From: Thiolinea disciformis DSM 14473
GTDB taxonomy: Bacteria > Pseudomonadota > Gammaproteobacteria > Thiotrichales > Thiotrichaceae
DNA: 64,000 nt
Reading direction: 5' to 3'
Assembly: GCF_000371925.1 (NCBI RefSeq)
Contig: NZ_AQVE01000013.1
Coordinates: forward strand, 35,131-99,130
Shown piece after piece: positions 37,626-46,552 of this stretch. Made by a program: the position numbers and the translations under genes. Positions within the stretch are counted from its first letter, which is position 1. Each line of letters opens with the position of its first letter. The notes below the pieces were generated by a model. That model saw only the letters and a program-made list of their open reading frames with translations. It had not been told where the DNA came from and ran no database searches.

Positions 37626-37628
37626 TTT

Positions 37629-38381
37629 ATGTATCAAATTGACTTAACAGGCGAAATTGCTTTAGTAACAGGCGCTAGCCGTGGTATTGGCCGTGCGATT
37701 GCGGAAACTTTAGGTAAGGCAGGTGCCACGGTTGTGGGTACGGCGACTACTGAGAAGGGGGCTACGGCGATTTCTGAGTATCTCAATGCAGCAGGGGTAA
37801 CAGGTCAAGGCTTATTGCTAGATGTCGCAAGTTCGGAATCCGTCGATGGGGTCATTAAAGCCGTGAATGATCAATTTGGTGCGATTACGGTGTTGGTGAA
37901 TAATGCAGGGATTACGCGTGATAATTTACTCATGCGGATGAAAGATGAGGAGTGGGATAGTATTTTAAATACCAATCTCAGTTCAATTTATCGCACCAGT
38001 AAAGCCTGTTTGCGTGGCATGATGAAAGCTAAAAAAGGCCGTATTATTTCGATTGCCTCAGTCGTGGGTGCAACCGGCAATCCGGGGCAAGCTAATTATG
38101 CTGCTGCAAAAGCGGGCATGGTTGGATTTTCTAAATCATTAGCACGCGAAATAGGTTCACGTAATATTACCGTCAATGTGGTTGCGCCTGGCTTTATTGA
38201 CACCGATATGACCCGCGAATTATCGGAAGAGCAACGTCAGATTTTATCGAGCAATATTCCATTAACCCGTTTCGGGCAGGCTACTGATATTGCGAATGCT
38301 GTATTATTTTTAGCGTCATCGATGGGCGCTTATATTACTGGCGAGACTTTACACGTCAACGGCGGAATGCACATGAGCTAA
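37629..38381 (+). CDS. fabG: 3-oxoacyl-ACP reductase FabG
   Basis: NADPH-dependent SDR enzyme of 250 residues that reduces 3-oxoacyl-ACP. TGASRGIG at 14-21 binds cofactor, NNAG follows near 90, and Y157 and K161 (YAAAK) are catalytic. It starts three bases after fabD. The sequence end (GETLHVNGGMHM) is the standard FabG form. Confidence 0.95.
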   Translation: MYQIDLTGEIALVTGASRGIGRAIAETLGKAGATVVGTATTEKGATAISEYLNAAGVTGQGLLLDVASSESVDGVIKAVNDQFGAITVLVNNAGITRDNLLMRMKDEEWDSILNTNLSSIYRTSKACLRGMMKAKKGRIISIASVVGATGNPGQANYAAAKAGMVGFSKSLAREIGSRNITVNVVAPGFIDTDMTRELSEEQRQILSSNIPLTRFGQATDIANAVLFLASSMGAYITGETLHVNGGMHMS

Positions 38382-38472
38382 ACTGAACGTTGTCTAACTA
38401 GCATACGCAGCAGGTTTTACATACAATACTGCTCTAATGCTCATTATTTTTACCTAGAAGGAATGCAACACC

Positions 38473-38715
38473 ATGAGTGATATTGAGAGTCGCGTCAAAG
38501 CTATTATCGTTGAGCAATTAGGCGTCGATGAGGCTGATGTGAAAAACGAAGCTTCTTTTATCGATGACTTGGGCGCGGATTCATTGGACACCGTTGAATT
38601 AGTCATGGCTTTGGAAGAAGAATTCGGCATTGAAATCCCTGATGAAGAAGCCGAAAAAATCACAACGGTTCAAGCAGCTATTGATTACGCTAAAGCAGCA
38701 CAAGCTAAAGCTTAA
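38473..38715 (+). CDS. acpP: Acyl carrier protein
   Basis: Acidic helical protein of 80 residues. The phosphopantetheine attachment serine is S37 in [12 protein letters not shown]. Start MSDIESRVK is typical. It is flanked by longer gaps than the other fab genes, with a hairpin after it, in line with its high, separately tuned expression. Confidence 0.97.
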   Translation: MSDIESRVKAIIVEQLGVDEADVKNEASFIDDLGADSLDTVELVMALEEEFGIEIPDEEAEKITTVQAAIDYAKAAQAKA

Positions 38716-38749
38716 TGGTTTAATACCCTAGTGGTGGTCTGCTTGACTA

Positions 38750-38779
38750 CACTGCAACTCTATTAAGCGGGTTGCAGTG
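38750..38779 (+). terminator. Hairpin after acpP
   Basis: Perfect 9-bp stem CACTGCAAC / GTTGCAGTG with a 12-base loop between acpP and fabF. There is no T tract, so partial termination or mRNA 3'-end protection is more likely than full termination. Confidence 0.5.
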
Positions 38780-38820
38780 ATCCAAAGCGTTTCTATTTAT
38801 ATCTATAAAGGTGTATTGGT

Positions 38821-40065
38821 TTGTCTAAACGGCGCGTCGTAGTCACTGGTCTAGGCATCGTGTCCCCAGTCGGCTCAAAACTGGAAACTGCTTGGTCTAA
38901 TATTAAAGCCGGTAAAAGTGGCATCGGTTTAATTAGCCCTGAGTTGTTTGATGCTTCTCAATTCAGTGTTCGCATTGCGGGCAATGTACGAGATTTTAAT
39001 GTCAATGACTACATTAAACCCAAAGACCAGAAAAAGATGGATACCTTTATCCATTATGGTATTGGTGCGGGTGTTGATGCGATTAAAGATGCTGGCCTTG
39101 AAATTACCGAAGAAAATGCGGAGCGCATCGGTGTATTAATGGGGTCTGGTATCGGCGGTTTAGGTACAATTGAGGATAATTACTCGTCTTATTTACAAGG
39201 CGGAGCACGTAAAATATCACCTTTCTTTGTTCCTGCTAGCATTGTGAATATGGTCGCTGGTAATTTGTCGATCATGTATGGTTTAAAAGGTCCAAATCTA
39301 TCCATTGTTTCTGCTTGTGCGACTGCGACCCATAGTATTGGCGATGCTGCTCGGATGATTTCCTACGGGGATGCCGATGTAATGATTGCGGGTGGTTCAG
39401 AAATGGGTTCTACGCCACTGGGTATTGGTGGTTTTGCCGCAGCACGCGCCTTATCAACCCGTAATGATAATCCCGAAGCGGCGAGTCGTCCTTGGGATGT
39501 GGATCGTGACGGCTTCGTATTAGGTGATGGTGCAGGCGTATTGGTATTAGAAGAATACGAATATGCTAAAGCACGTGGCGCACGGATTTATTGTGAGTTA
39601 GTCGGTTATGGTATGAGTAGCGATGCTTATCACATGACCTCGCCTTCCCTAGGTGGTGAAGGTGCAGCGCGTTGTATGAAGAATGCCATGAAAGATGCGG
39701 GTCTAAATCCTGATCAGATTGATTATATCAACGCCCATGGCACGTCCACGCCAGCGGGCGATAAAGCCGAAACCTCAGCGATTAAACTCGCCTTAGGGGA
39801 TCATGCACATCAGGTAGCGATCAGTTCGACTAAATCCATGACTGGTCATTTATTGGGTGCAGCCGGTGGTATTGAAGCCGTCTTCAGCGTAATGGCGCTC
39901 TACGACAAAGTATTACCCCCTACCATCAATATCGATAATCAAGATCCAGAGTGTGATTTAGACTATGTGCCGAATACCGCACGTGATACTAAAGCTAAGG
40001 TCGCTATGAGCAATTCATTCGGCTTTGGTGGCACTAATGGCACACTGATATTTAAGGCACTTTAA
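38821..40065 (+). CDS. fabF: 3-oxoacyl-ACP synthase II FabF
   Basis: Condensing enzyme of 414 residues elongating acyl-ACP with malonyl-ACP. The active-site cysteine is C166 in SACATATHS, and the two His are in [12 protein letters not shown] and [13 protein letters not shown]. The start is TTG ([10 protein letters not shown]) with AAGGTG 6 bases upstream; no ATG matches the family N-terminus. A terminator hairpin follows. Confidence 0.95.
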   Translation: MSKRRVVVTGLGIVSPVGSKLETAWSNIKAGKSGIGLISPELFDASQFSVRIAGNVRDFNVNDYIKPKDQKKMDTFIHYGIGAGVDAIKDAGLEITEENAERIGVLMGSGIGGLGTIEDNYSSYLQGGARKISPFFVPASIVNMVAGNLSIMYGLKGPNLSIVSACATATHSIGDAARMISYGDADVMIAGGSEMGSTPLGIGGFAAARALSTRNDNPEAASRPWDVDRDGFVLGDGAGVLVLEEYEYAKARGARIYCELVGYGMSSDAYHMTSPSLGGEGAARCMKNAMKDAGLNPDQIDYINAHGTSTPAGDKAETSAIKLALGDHAHQVAISSTKSMTGHLLGAAGGIEAVFSVMALYDKVLPPTINIDNQDPECDLDYVPNTARDTKAKVAMSNSFGFGGTNGTLIFKAL

Positions 40066-40081
40066 GCATTAAGGTGCTGAG

Positions 40082-40105
40082 CAGGGCGAACTTCCATTCG
40101 CCCTG
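40082..40105 (+). terminator. Terminator hairpin after fabF
   Basis: Stem CAGGGCGAA / TTCGCCCTG, 9 bp, loop of 6, about 17 bases after the fabF stop. A weak T-containing tail follows (AGTCTAGTGTTATT). Confidence 0.6.
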
Positions 40106-40249
40106 AGTCTAGTGTTATTCCAGATAATCTTTCCGTGTTAGCCAATTATTACTCAGCTATTTGTCTTTATCTGCTAGCTTAGGTTTAATGCGCGAATTTG
40201 TGCTACAAGTTTGTAACAAATTCAACAGTGAACGCTTGCGGAGCGTAGT

Positions 40250-41329
40250 ATGAAACGTTTTTTAATGGTGCTGCTTGCTTTATTAGTCGTTGTCCTTGGT
40301 GCAGCCGCTTACGCTTATTATCAATTCGAGCAATTTGGCAAACAACCGATTCCTTTATTAATAGGGCAGACCAAAATTTTTGAGGTAAAGCCTGGTAGTA
40401 ATGTGCGTCAGGTTGCACGGGACTTGCAGAGTCAAGGCTTAATGCCGGATGAAAGTTTACTCCCGTCAGATTGGCTTTTCTTGGCGCAAGCGCGTAAAAC
40501 CAATCTGGCTTCCAAAATCAAAGCGGGTGCTTATGAGTTGGAAGGAGGAATGACTCCTATAGATGTCTTGAAAAAGATTGTTTCAGGCAAGACTATTCAG
40601 TACAAAGTGACCTTGATTGAAGGGCGGACTTTTAAGGAATTTAAGCAAGTGCTGCGTAATAATGAGCAGTTGGAGCAGACGCTTAGTGATGCCGATTATA
40701 CCGATATTATGGCTAAACTAGGGGCAGATGCGGGGACGTTTCCTGAAGGCTGGTTTATGCCTGATACCTATAATTTCCCCAAAGGCTCTAAAGATATTGA
40801 GGTATTAAAGCGTAGTTATCAGGCTATGAAGGATTATTTAGCGGAAGAATGGCCTAAACGTACTCCACATCCTCTTATTCGTACGCCTTATGATGCTTTG
40901 ATTTTGGCTTCTATTGTCGAAAAAGAAAGTGGCAAACCGGAAGAGCGTCCACTCGTCGCGCAGGTATTTTTGAATCGTCTTGAAAAGAATATGCGCCTGC
41001 AAACAGACCCTACGGTTATCTATGGTCTAGGCGATGCTTATAATGGCAATATAACCAAAGCCGATTTACAACGCGATACCCCTTATAATTCTTATACACG
41101 ATCGGGTTTGCCGCCCACGCCGATTGCGATGCCCAGTAAGATTTCTTTGAATGCCGTGTTGCATCCACAAAGTACTGATGCGCTGTATTTTGTCGCTAAG
41201 GGCGATGGGAGCAATACCCATAATTTTTCTTCGACTTATGAGCAACACCGCAAGGCGGTCAGTCAGTATCTGCAAAATCTTAAGGATGCTGAAAATTCAG
41301 CAACCGAAACGACTGAAGGAACGCCTTAA
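40250..41329 (+). CDS. mltG: Endolytic murein transglycosylase MltG
   Basis: Inner-membrane peptidoglycan lyase of 359 residues. A single N-terminal membrane helix is followed by a LysM-like region (VKPGSNVRQVARDLQSQGLM) and the YceG catalytic domain with ASIVEKESGKPEER (catalytic Glu about 224) and LQTDPTVIYGLG. It cleaves nascent glycan strands and may end polymerisation. Its TAA shares one base with the tmk ATG, giving a coupled mltG-tmk-holB unit. pabC, which lies before mltG in E. coli, is absent. Confidence 0.93.
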   Translation: MKRFLMVLLALLVVVLGAAAYAYYQFEQFGKQPIPLLIGQTKIFEVKPGSNVRQVARDLQSQGLMPDESLLPSDWLFLAQARKTNLASKIKAGAYELEGGMTPIDVLKKIVSGKTIQYKVTLIEGRTFKEFKQVLRNNEQLEQTLSDADYTDIMAKLGADAGTFPEGWFMPDTYNFPKGSKDIEVLKRSYQAMKDYLAEEWPKRTPHPLIRTPYDALILASIVEKESGKPEERPLVAQVFLNRLEKNMRLQTDPTVIYGLGDAYNGNITKADLQRDTPYNSYTRSGLPPTPIAMPSKISLNAVLHPQSTDALYFVAKGDGSNTHNFSSTYEQHRKAVSQYLQNLKDAENSATETTEGTP

Positions 41330-41985
41330 TGCAAGGACGCTTCATTACTTTAGAAGGCGGTGAAGGGGCTGGAAAAACCAGTAGTGTAGCATTTATTGTG
41401 GATTATTTGCGTTCACAAAGTATTGATACGCTAGCAACCCGTGAACCCGGTGGCACAGAGGTCAGTGAAGCCATTCGTGCTGTGTTATTAGATAAAAGTT
41501 TGCCCTCTATGCACGCCGATACTGAATTGCTGTTGATGTTCGCTGCACGCCAAGAGCATTTAGTAAGGAAAATCTTACCGGCTTTAGCAGCGGGTCAATG
41601 GGTGGTTTGTGATCGTTTTACCGATGCCACTTATGCTTATCAAGGCTATGGGCGTGCCCAAGCCTTAGAGCGGATTCAACAATTAGAAGCTTGGGTGCAG
41701 GGTACATTTCATCCGCATCTTACTTTATTGTTTGATATCGATGTGGAATTGGGCTTTCAGCGTGTCAGGACACGTTATGCTGCACAGCAAACGCAAGCGG
41801 ATCGTTTTGAACAAGAGCATATATCATTTTTTGAGCGTGTACGGCGTGGCTATTTAGTACGGGCAGCCCACTATCCTGATCAATTCCGAGTGGTTGATGC
41901 CTCGCAAAGTTTAGAGCGGGTACAACACGACATTAAGCAGTATCTAATGGAATTTATCCAGCAGGCTAAGGCTCAGCATGTATAG
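41329..41985 (+). CDS. tmk: Thymidylate kinase
   Basis: Phosphorylates dTMP to dTDP. The P-loop is EGGEGAGKTSS at the N-terminus, the DRY-like motif is CDRFTDATYAYQGYGR, and the TREPGGTEVSEAIR segment is typical; 218 residues. The lid region carries Arg residues in VRRGY. It overlaps mltG by one base and holB by eight. Confidence 0.94.
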   Translation: MQGRFITLEGGEGAGKTSSVAFIVDYLRSQSIDTLATREPGGTEVSEAIRAVLLDKSLPSMHADTELLLMFAARQEHLVRKILPALAAGQWVVCDRFTDATYAYQGYGRAQALERIQQLEAWVQGTFHPHLTLLFDIDVELGFQRVRTRYAAQQTQADRFEQEHISFFERVRRGYLVRAAHYPDQFRVVDASQSLERVQHDIKQYLMEFIQQAKAQHV

Positions 41986-42901
41986 TTGGCATCAAGCATT
42001 ATGGCAGCAATTACAGCAAGCGCGTCAAGCCAAGCATTTGCCTCATGCCTTATTGTTTTCTGGCACAGATGGCTGTGGTCACGAGACTTTTATTGAATAT
42101 TTGGCCGCTTCCTTACTGTGCTTAATGCCAACCGCTAATGGCCAAGCTTGTGGGCATTGTCGTAGTTGCCAAGTATTAGCAGCACAAGCACATCCTGATT
42201 TTATACGTATTGCAACAGCCGATGATAAACAAACCATTGGGATCGATCAGGTGCGTGGCTTAAGCCATTTCATGGAATTAAAATGCAGTTACAGTCCTTG
42301 CCGTGTTGCTTTATTGCCGGAAGCGGATGCGCTGAATCATCATGCAGCGAATAGTTTGCTCAAGGTATTGGAAGAGCCTGCTGGGCAGACACACTTGCTG
42401 CTATTTACGACACAATTAAGTCAACTATTGCCCACTATTCGTAGTCGTTGTCAGATTTTTCGTATGTCCTTGCCTGCACCTGATCAGGCTATAGCATGGT
42501 TGAAAACCCAGCAAACTATTCAAGAGCCAGCACACTTATTAACATTGGCCTCAGGCAAGCCTTTAACTGCTTTGAGCTTGGATTCGGGTGAGAAATTAGC
42601 CCAGCGCGAACTTTTCTTACAGCAACTCCAACAGCTTTGTCAGGGATCATTAACCTGTGCACAACTCTCTAGTCACTGGGAGAAGCAGGATCGCGCGGAG
42701 TTGTTAGATTGGTTATTACAGCACTTGCAGCAGCAACTACGGCAGCAGTACCGAGATGCGCAGGGGTGGGAGCTTTATGATCGTTTAGTAGAATTAAAGA
42801 CATTAGCCACTCATCCATTGAATGCACGGCTTTTTATTGAAAATATGCTAGTTTTATGGGTGCAATATCAGACGCGGCGCATGCGTACGAAAGCTGCCTA
42901 A
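41978..42901 (+). CDS. holB: DNA polymerase III subunit delta'
   Basis: Clamp-loader subunit of 307 residues. The zinc cysteines are about C48, C58, C61 and C64 (CGHCRSC), the P-loop is degenerate (SGTDGCGHET), as expected since delta' does not hydrolyse ATP, and the SRC motif RSRCQIF is present. The C-terminal collar domain is Gln-rich (LQQLQQLCQG, LQHLQQQLRQQY). It starts inside tmk. Confidence 0.93.
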   Translation: MYSWHQALWQQLQQARQAKHLPHALLFSGTDGCGHETFIEYLAASLLCLMPTANGQACGHCRSCQVLAAQAHPDFIRIATADDKQTIGIDQVRGLSHFMELKCSYSPCRVALLPEADALNHHAANSLLKVLEEPAGQTHLLLFTTQLSQLLPTIRSRCQIFRMSLPAPDQAIAWLKTQQTIQEPAHLLTLASGKPLTALSLDSGEKLAQRELFLQQLQQLCQGSLTCAQLSSHWEKQDRAELLDWLLQHLQQQLRQQYRDAQGWELYDRLVELKTLATHPLNARLFIENMLVLWVQYQTRRMRTKAA

Positions 42902-42962
42902 TCGTTTAACCTTGTTGGCTCTATAATTATTATCATTATTAGCAAGGACTATCCGCCATCTT

Positions 42963-43298
42963 ATGAGTGCCGTTAAATTGGTGTTACATCTGCCTGATAA
43001 AACCGCTTTGCATAATCATTATATGCCTTTAGTACGAGGGGGTGGTTTTTTCATACCTTGCCAAGAAAATCTTAGTTTCGGTGATAGTGTGTTAGTTCAA
43101 ATTGAATTGCCAAGTGAAGGACAAAAAGCAGTGGTGCCGGGCAAAGTGGTTTGGATCACGCCCAGTGGGGCTGTGCGCAATTTGCCTAAGGGTGTAGGTA
43201 TTCAAATTACCGGCGAACATCAATTGCGTATTCAGCAATATTTTGAGGGTTTATTGGGGGATTTATTACAACAAAGTCCGCCACGTCCAGCGTATTAA
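42963..43298 (+). CDS. pilZ: PilZ domain protein (type IV pilus assembly type)
   Basis: Single-domain protein of 111 residues. The order tmk-holB-pilZ and the segments YMPLVRGGGFFIPCQENLSFGD and GVGIQITGEH match PilZ of Pseudomonas/Xanthomonas, which interacts with PilB/FimX and does not itself bind c-di-GMP because the RxxxR motif is missing; I also see no RxxxR here. This suggests the host has type IV pili, although no other pil gene is in the window. Confidence 0.88.
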   Translation: MSAVKLVLHLPDKTALHNHYMPLVRGGGFFIPCQENLSFGDSVLVQIELPSEGQKAVVPGKVVWITPSGAVRNLPKGVGIQITGEHQLRIQQYFEGLLGDLLQQSPPRPAY

Positions 43299-43327
43299 TG
43301 CAATTTTCTAGCTACGTGAGCGCTAGA

Positions 43328-43357
43328 GCGGTAGCAGCTTTTATACTGCTACCCGCG
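43328..43357. terminator. Terminator between convergent pilZ and FKBP genes
   Basis: Stem GGTAGCAG / CTGCTACC (8 bp, extended by GC pairs with one bulge), loop CTTTTATA, lying in the 65-base gap between the two convergent stops. Confidence 0.65.
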
Positions 43358-43363
43358 TATCGA

Positions 43364-43894
43364 TTATTTCACTTCTAATAATTCCACATCAAATACTAAG
43401 GTGGCATTAGGCGGAATAGCGTTACCCGCGCCCGCTGCGCCATACGCTAAATCAGGTGGAATGATCAAGGTACGTTGGCCGCCCACTTTCATACCGGCTA
43501 CCCCTTGCTCCCAACCCGGAATAACACGACCACTGCCTAAAATAAAGTCAAGAGGTTGCCCACGATCGTGTGAACTATCAAATTTTTGGCCTTGCTTATT
43601 GGCCGCCGCTTCGTCATATAACCAACCGGTGTAATGCACTACTACCGTTTTACCTGCTGTGGCTTCAGCCCCTGTACCTTCTTTAACGTCGACTTTGACT
43701 AAGGTGGTGGGCTTAGCAGCAGGCTCGGTGGCTTTTGGTGGTGAGGAGGGTGGAGTGGCTGTTTTGCCAGCTTCTGCGGTTGTGGTGGCGGTTGCCGTAC
43801 TAGCAGCAGGCGCTGTTGTTTTATCTGAACAAGCAGTGATAACGACGCTGGATGTTAAAGCTAAGGCCAGCGAAAGAGCGAACGTTTTATTCAA
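43364..43894 (-). CDS. FKBP-type peptidyl-prolyl isomerase lipoprotein
   Basis: Proline isomerase of 176 residues. The start is TTG with GGGGA 6 bases upstream, giving a lipoprotein signal [22 protein letters not shown] whose final Cys is the lipidation site (split motif: VITAC); longer frames would bury this signal. A Thr/Ala/Pro-rich linker follows, then one FKBP domain with [31 protein letters not shown] and [14 protein letters not shown]. It probably acts as a periplasmic folding factor tethered to a membrane. Confidence 0.88.
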   Translation of the reverse strand: MNKTFALSLALALTSSVVITACSDKTTAPAASTATATTTAEAGKTATPPSSPPKATEPAAKPTTLVKVDVKEGTGAEATAGKTVVVHYTGWLYDEAAANKQGQKFDSSHDRGQPLDFILGSGRVIPGWEQGVAGMKVGGQRTLIIPPDLAYGAAGAGNAIPPNATLVFDVELLEVK

Positions 43895-44096
43895 GGTGTT
43901 TCCCCAAAAAGTGTCGAATAAAAAATTTTGCGTGCACATTATTATGCCATATCTGTTAATTGTGGCGAATAATAGAGCGTAGAGCAACTATTGGTCAGTT
44001 GGAGTTGATGAGTTGGTCTAAAAATAGTCTAGTCATCTGAAATTCAGAATAGTATGATAATGGTATTAAAATGGTTTTTTTGTTGGAGACTCTATT

Positions 44097-44495
44097 ATGA
44101 CTAAGAGATTTATTAGCCTTACATTAGCTATTCTATTAGTAGGTGCTGGCAGTGTGTTAGCCGATGGCGCACGTAATCCACCTCAAAAACCTAAGAAACC
44201 TGAATTAGCCGATGCTGTAATCGGTACGTATTCTGGAGTCGTGACCTCGGACTCGCGCGGAAGTTCTAAGAATAATGTTACATTAATGGTGGTCAAAAAA
44301 GGCCCGGCTCTGGTGCTGGTCACATCAGATTATAAACGTTTAGGGGCAGTGCTGGTGCCTTTGGTGGCGATGTCGAATCGTATGATTCTTGCTGCTGGGG
44401 GAAAGTCGACTTTTTTGTATGATCCGACTAAACGTCCCATCCGTTTGGATTATTCGCCTGATGGGACAGTTGCTTATTCGGGAAACAAACACTAG
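44097..44495 (+). CDS. Small secreted protein of unknown function
   Basis: Protein of 132 residues with a signal peptide ending at GSVLA-DG. A Pro/Lys-rich linker (NPPQKPKKPE) leads to a beta-rich domain with GTYSGVVTSDSRGSSKNN and VALVLV-type strands. No family recognised. GGAG lies 10 bases before the ATG. Transcribed alone, converging on the HAD gene with a 22-base gap. Confidence 0.65.
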   Translation: MTKRFISLTLAILLVGAGSVLADGARNPPQKPKKPELADAVIGTYSGVVTSDSRGSSKNNVTLMVVKKGPALVLVTSDYKRLGAVLVPLVAMSNRMILAAGGKSTFLYDPTKRPIRLDYSPDGTVAYSGNKH

Positions 44496-44517
44496 CTGCT
44501 AAGCCATTCAGTTTAAG

Positions 44518-45204
44518 CTAGCTGAGTGCGGCGTCGCAGAAAGCCAGTAAATCTGGAAAATGATCCAAAGCTTGCTCGGATTGGGCTACGCCAACCAAAA
44601 TACAGTCCATACCAACTGACTTAGCGCCTCCTAAGTCACGATGTGCGGAGTCACCAATAAATAAGCCTTCATGTGGTTGTAATTGCATGGCGTATAACAC
44701 TTGTTCAAAGCCATAAGTTGATGGTTTAACGTGGCCATGATCTGAAGAAAATGAGATGGCTTCAAACAAGTGCAAAATATTCTGCTCTTCGAAATAAGTG
44801 AGCCAAGCCTGCTTGGGTGACCAAATATCAGTCACTACGCTGAGGCGGAATTCGGTTTGTAATTGACGAAGCGCACGCGCATAGTCAGCACTCAAATAAC
44901 CTCGCTCATGCTGTGCAAAAGTATTCGTTAATAATTGAATCTCAGTCTCTGCTAATTCGCTAGCAAGTAGTTGTAGCGTTTCTGGTACGCTAGGAAAGCG
45001 CTGCTGATAATTTGAATAGCGCTCAGCCAAATAATCAAAACACGCCGTAATCAATTGATTAACTTTTGAGCTTGGCAGAGTGCCGCCTAATTGGTGATAG
45101 ATTAATGAATAATCCTGCTCTGCACCAAAACGATCTTCGCCAAATAAAAAAGTGCTATTCATGTCAAGCAAAATCGCCTGTTTATGTTTCAGATAGTCTT
45201 GCAT
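44518..45204 (-). CDS. HAD family hydrolase-like protein with altered motif I
   Basis: HAD-fold protein of 228 residues. Motif I is LLDMNSTFLFGED, so the nucleophile Asp is kept but the second Asp of DxD is Asn. Motif II is LLTNT, motif III Lys is in HVKPSTYGFEQVL, and motif IV is FIGDSAHRDLGGAKSVGMD. The Asn change removes the usual acid/base of HAD phosphatases, so classical phosphatase activity is doubtful. Substrate is unknown. Confidence 0.8.
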   Translation of the reverse strand: MQDYLKHKQAILLDMNSTFLFGEDRFGAEQDYSLIYHQLGGTLPSSKVNQLITACFDYLAERYSNYQQRFPSVPETLQLLASELAETEIQLLTNTFAQHERGYLSADYARALRQLQTEFRLSVVTDIWSPKQAWLTYFEEQNILHLFEAISFSSDHGHVKPSTYGFEQVLYAMQLQPHEGLFIGDSAHRDLGGAKSVGMDCILVGVAQSEQALDHFPDLLAFCDAALS

Positions 45205-45339
45205 AGCTCCCTTTTAGGTAAGTATTAGCGAATGGTGTGAAAGATAGTTTAAAGACATTATCAACCTATCATTATTTTAGAATTATAGCGTCTCACCGAA
45301 GAATAAGGTTAACCGTTTTGTATACGAGTTCCCGTGAGC

Positions 45340-45927
45340 TTAGCTCTGATTAGCAATTGGATCCCTTGTGAGCAATTGCAAGCTCATGGTGCGGCAGGCA
45401 CCCAATAGCTCTTCTGTGATGCTGTCATCATTCAAGGCTCGGCCTAGCGCGACACCGCCGATCATGAGCACTGAAATAGCAAGACAAGTCAAGCGCTCGC
45501 GTTTTTCTGCTGTGCCGGTATGTTGCAAGCCTTGCAATAAGTTCTTGTATACCTGTGTATACGCTTCGCGCACTTGTATATCACGTTGGTTAATATCGCT
45601 AATCAGAAATGCTAGTGCGCAGGGCGTGGTTTTTTGCTGCACATGCTCTTGATTCAAATAACCCTCAATCAGGTGATCAATAGAAGCACCATTTTTTAGC
45701 TCCTGCGCGTAATAGTTAAAACGCTCGCGCGACGTGTATTGAAGTGCCGCTGCATACAAACTGCTCTTGTCGGGAAAGTGGTGATAGAACGCACCGCGCG
45801 TTAAACCTGCATGTTCCATGATTTGATCAATTGACACCTGATCATAGCCACGACTGGTAAATAGCTGCGCGGCGCTGGCGAGAATTCTCTCTTGGGTTTT
45901 GGCTTTATGGGTGTGCGGGTAGGGCAT
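45340..45927 (-). CDS. TetR family transcriptional regulator
   Basis: Repressor of 195 residues. The helix-turn-helix is ILASAAQLFTSRGYDQVSIDQIMEHAGLTRGAFYHHFPDKSSLY (positions about 15-58; given as family features). The ligand domain contains the Cys/Leu-rich C-terminal helices found in the AcrR/NemR-like group. It diverges from a MAPEG gene across 74 bases that hold a perfect inverted repeat, so it very probably represses itself and the MAPEG gene. Confidence 0.88.
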   Translation of the reverse strand: MPYPHTHKAKTQERILASAAQLFTSRGYDQVSIDQIMEHAGLTRGAFYHHFPDKSSLYAAALQYTSRERFNYYAQELKNGASIDHLIEGYLNQEHVQQKTTPCALAFLISDINQRDIQVREAYTQVYKNLLQGLQHTGTAEKRERLTCLAISVLMIGGVALGRALNDDSITEELLGACRTMSLQLLTRDPIANQS

Positions 45928-45937
45928 GAAGTATCAA

Positions 45938-45957
45938 AATATGTTGTTGAACATATT
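45938..45957. promoter_or_regulatory. Probable TetR operator
   Basis: AATATGTT-GTTG-AACATATT, a perfect 8-bp inverted repeat with a 4-base spacer, lies 11 bases before the TetR-family start codon and 45 before the divergent MAPEG gene. This is the size and position expected for a TetR operator. Confidence 0.7.
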
Positions 45958-46001
45958 CTGTATCTTATTAGGATGGGATTTTTAATACGAGGAAAATAAC
46001 T

Positions 46002-46418
46002 ATGCAGTCTTTTGCAAGCCTCTATCCTGTCTGTGCTATGGCCTTGCTCAGTTTTGGTGTCAGTTTATGGCTATACAAGTCGCGTGTAAAAGCTATCAAA
46101 TCAGGCTCCAAGCTAAGCTATTTCAAATTCAATCAAGGTGAAATGCCAGATTTTGCCAAGCAAGCTGAACAGCATTACGCCAATTTATTTGAAATGCCAG
46201 TATTGTTTTATATGGTGTTGTTAGTGGCTTTTGTAACCCAAACTGATCACCTTGGTTTAGTTGTTTTAGCGTGGATTTATGTACTCCTACGATTGGTGCA
46301 TACGTATATTCACCTTGGTTCAAATTACTTGCTCTATCGTATGCGCTCGTTTCTCGCCAGCTTTGCCGTTTTATTTGCCATGTGGATTTGGGTATTGATA
46401 GCGTTATTATTGAAATAA
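46002..46418 (+). CDS. MAPEG family membrane protein
   Basis: Four-helix membrane protein of 138 residues. FEMPVLFYMVLLV and LRLVHTYIHLGSNYLLYRMRSF are the signature stretches of bacterial MAPEG proteins, which relate to glutathione-dependent eicosanoid/microsomal transferases. Divergent pairing with a TetR regulator suggests an inducible response to a hydrophobic electrophile or toxin; that is inference. Confidence 0.85.
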   Translation: MQSFASLYPVCAMALLSFGVSLWLYKSRVKAIKSGSKLSYFKFNQGEMPDFAKQAEQHYANLFEMPVLFYMVLLVAFVTQTDHLGLVVLAWIYVLLRLVHTYIHLGSNYLLYRMRSFLASFAVLFAMWIWVLIALLLK

Positions 46419-46552
46419 AGGACGCTCAAACTGGTAAGCTGTTGGATCTCGCCAACCAGATCGGCGGTAATTAAATCCAATTAGTAGGCGTAATGCTTGC
46501 AAAATAAAAGCACTTCACTATGCTTCCGGCATCGTCTGGTGACTTTAGAGTT

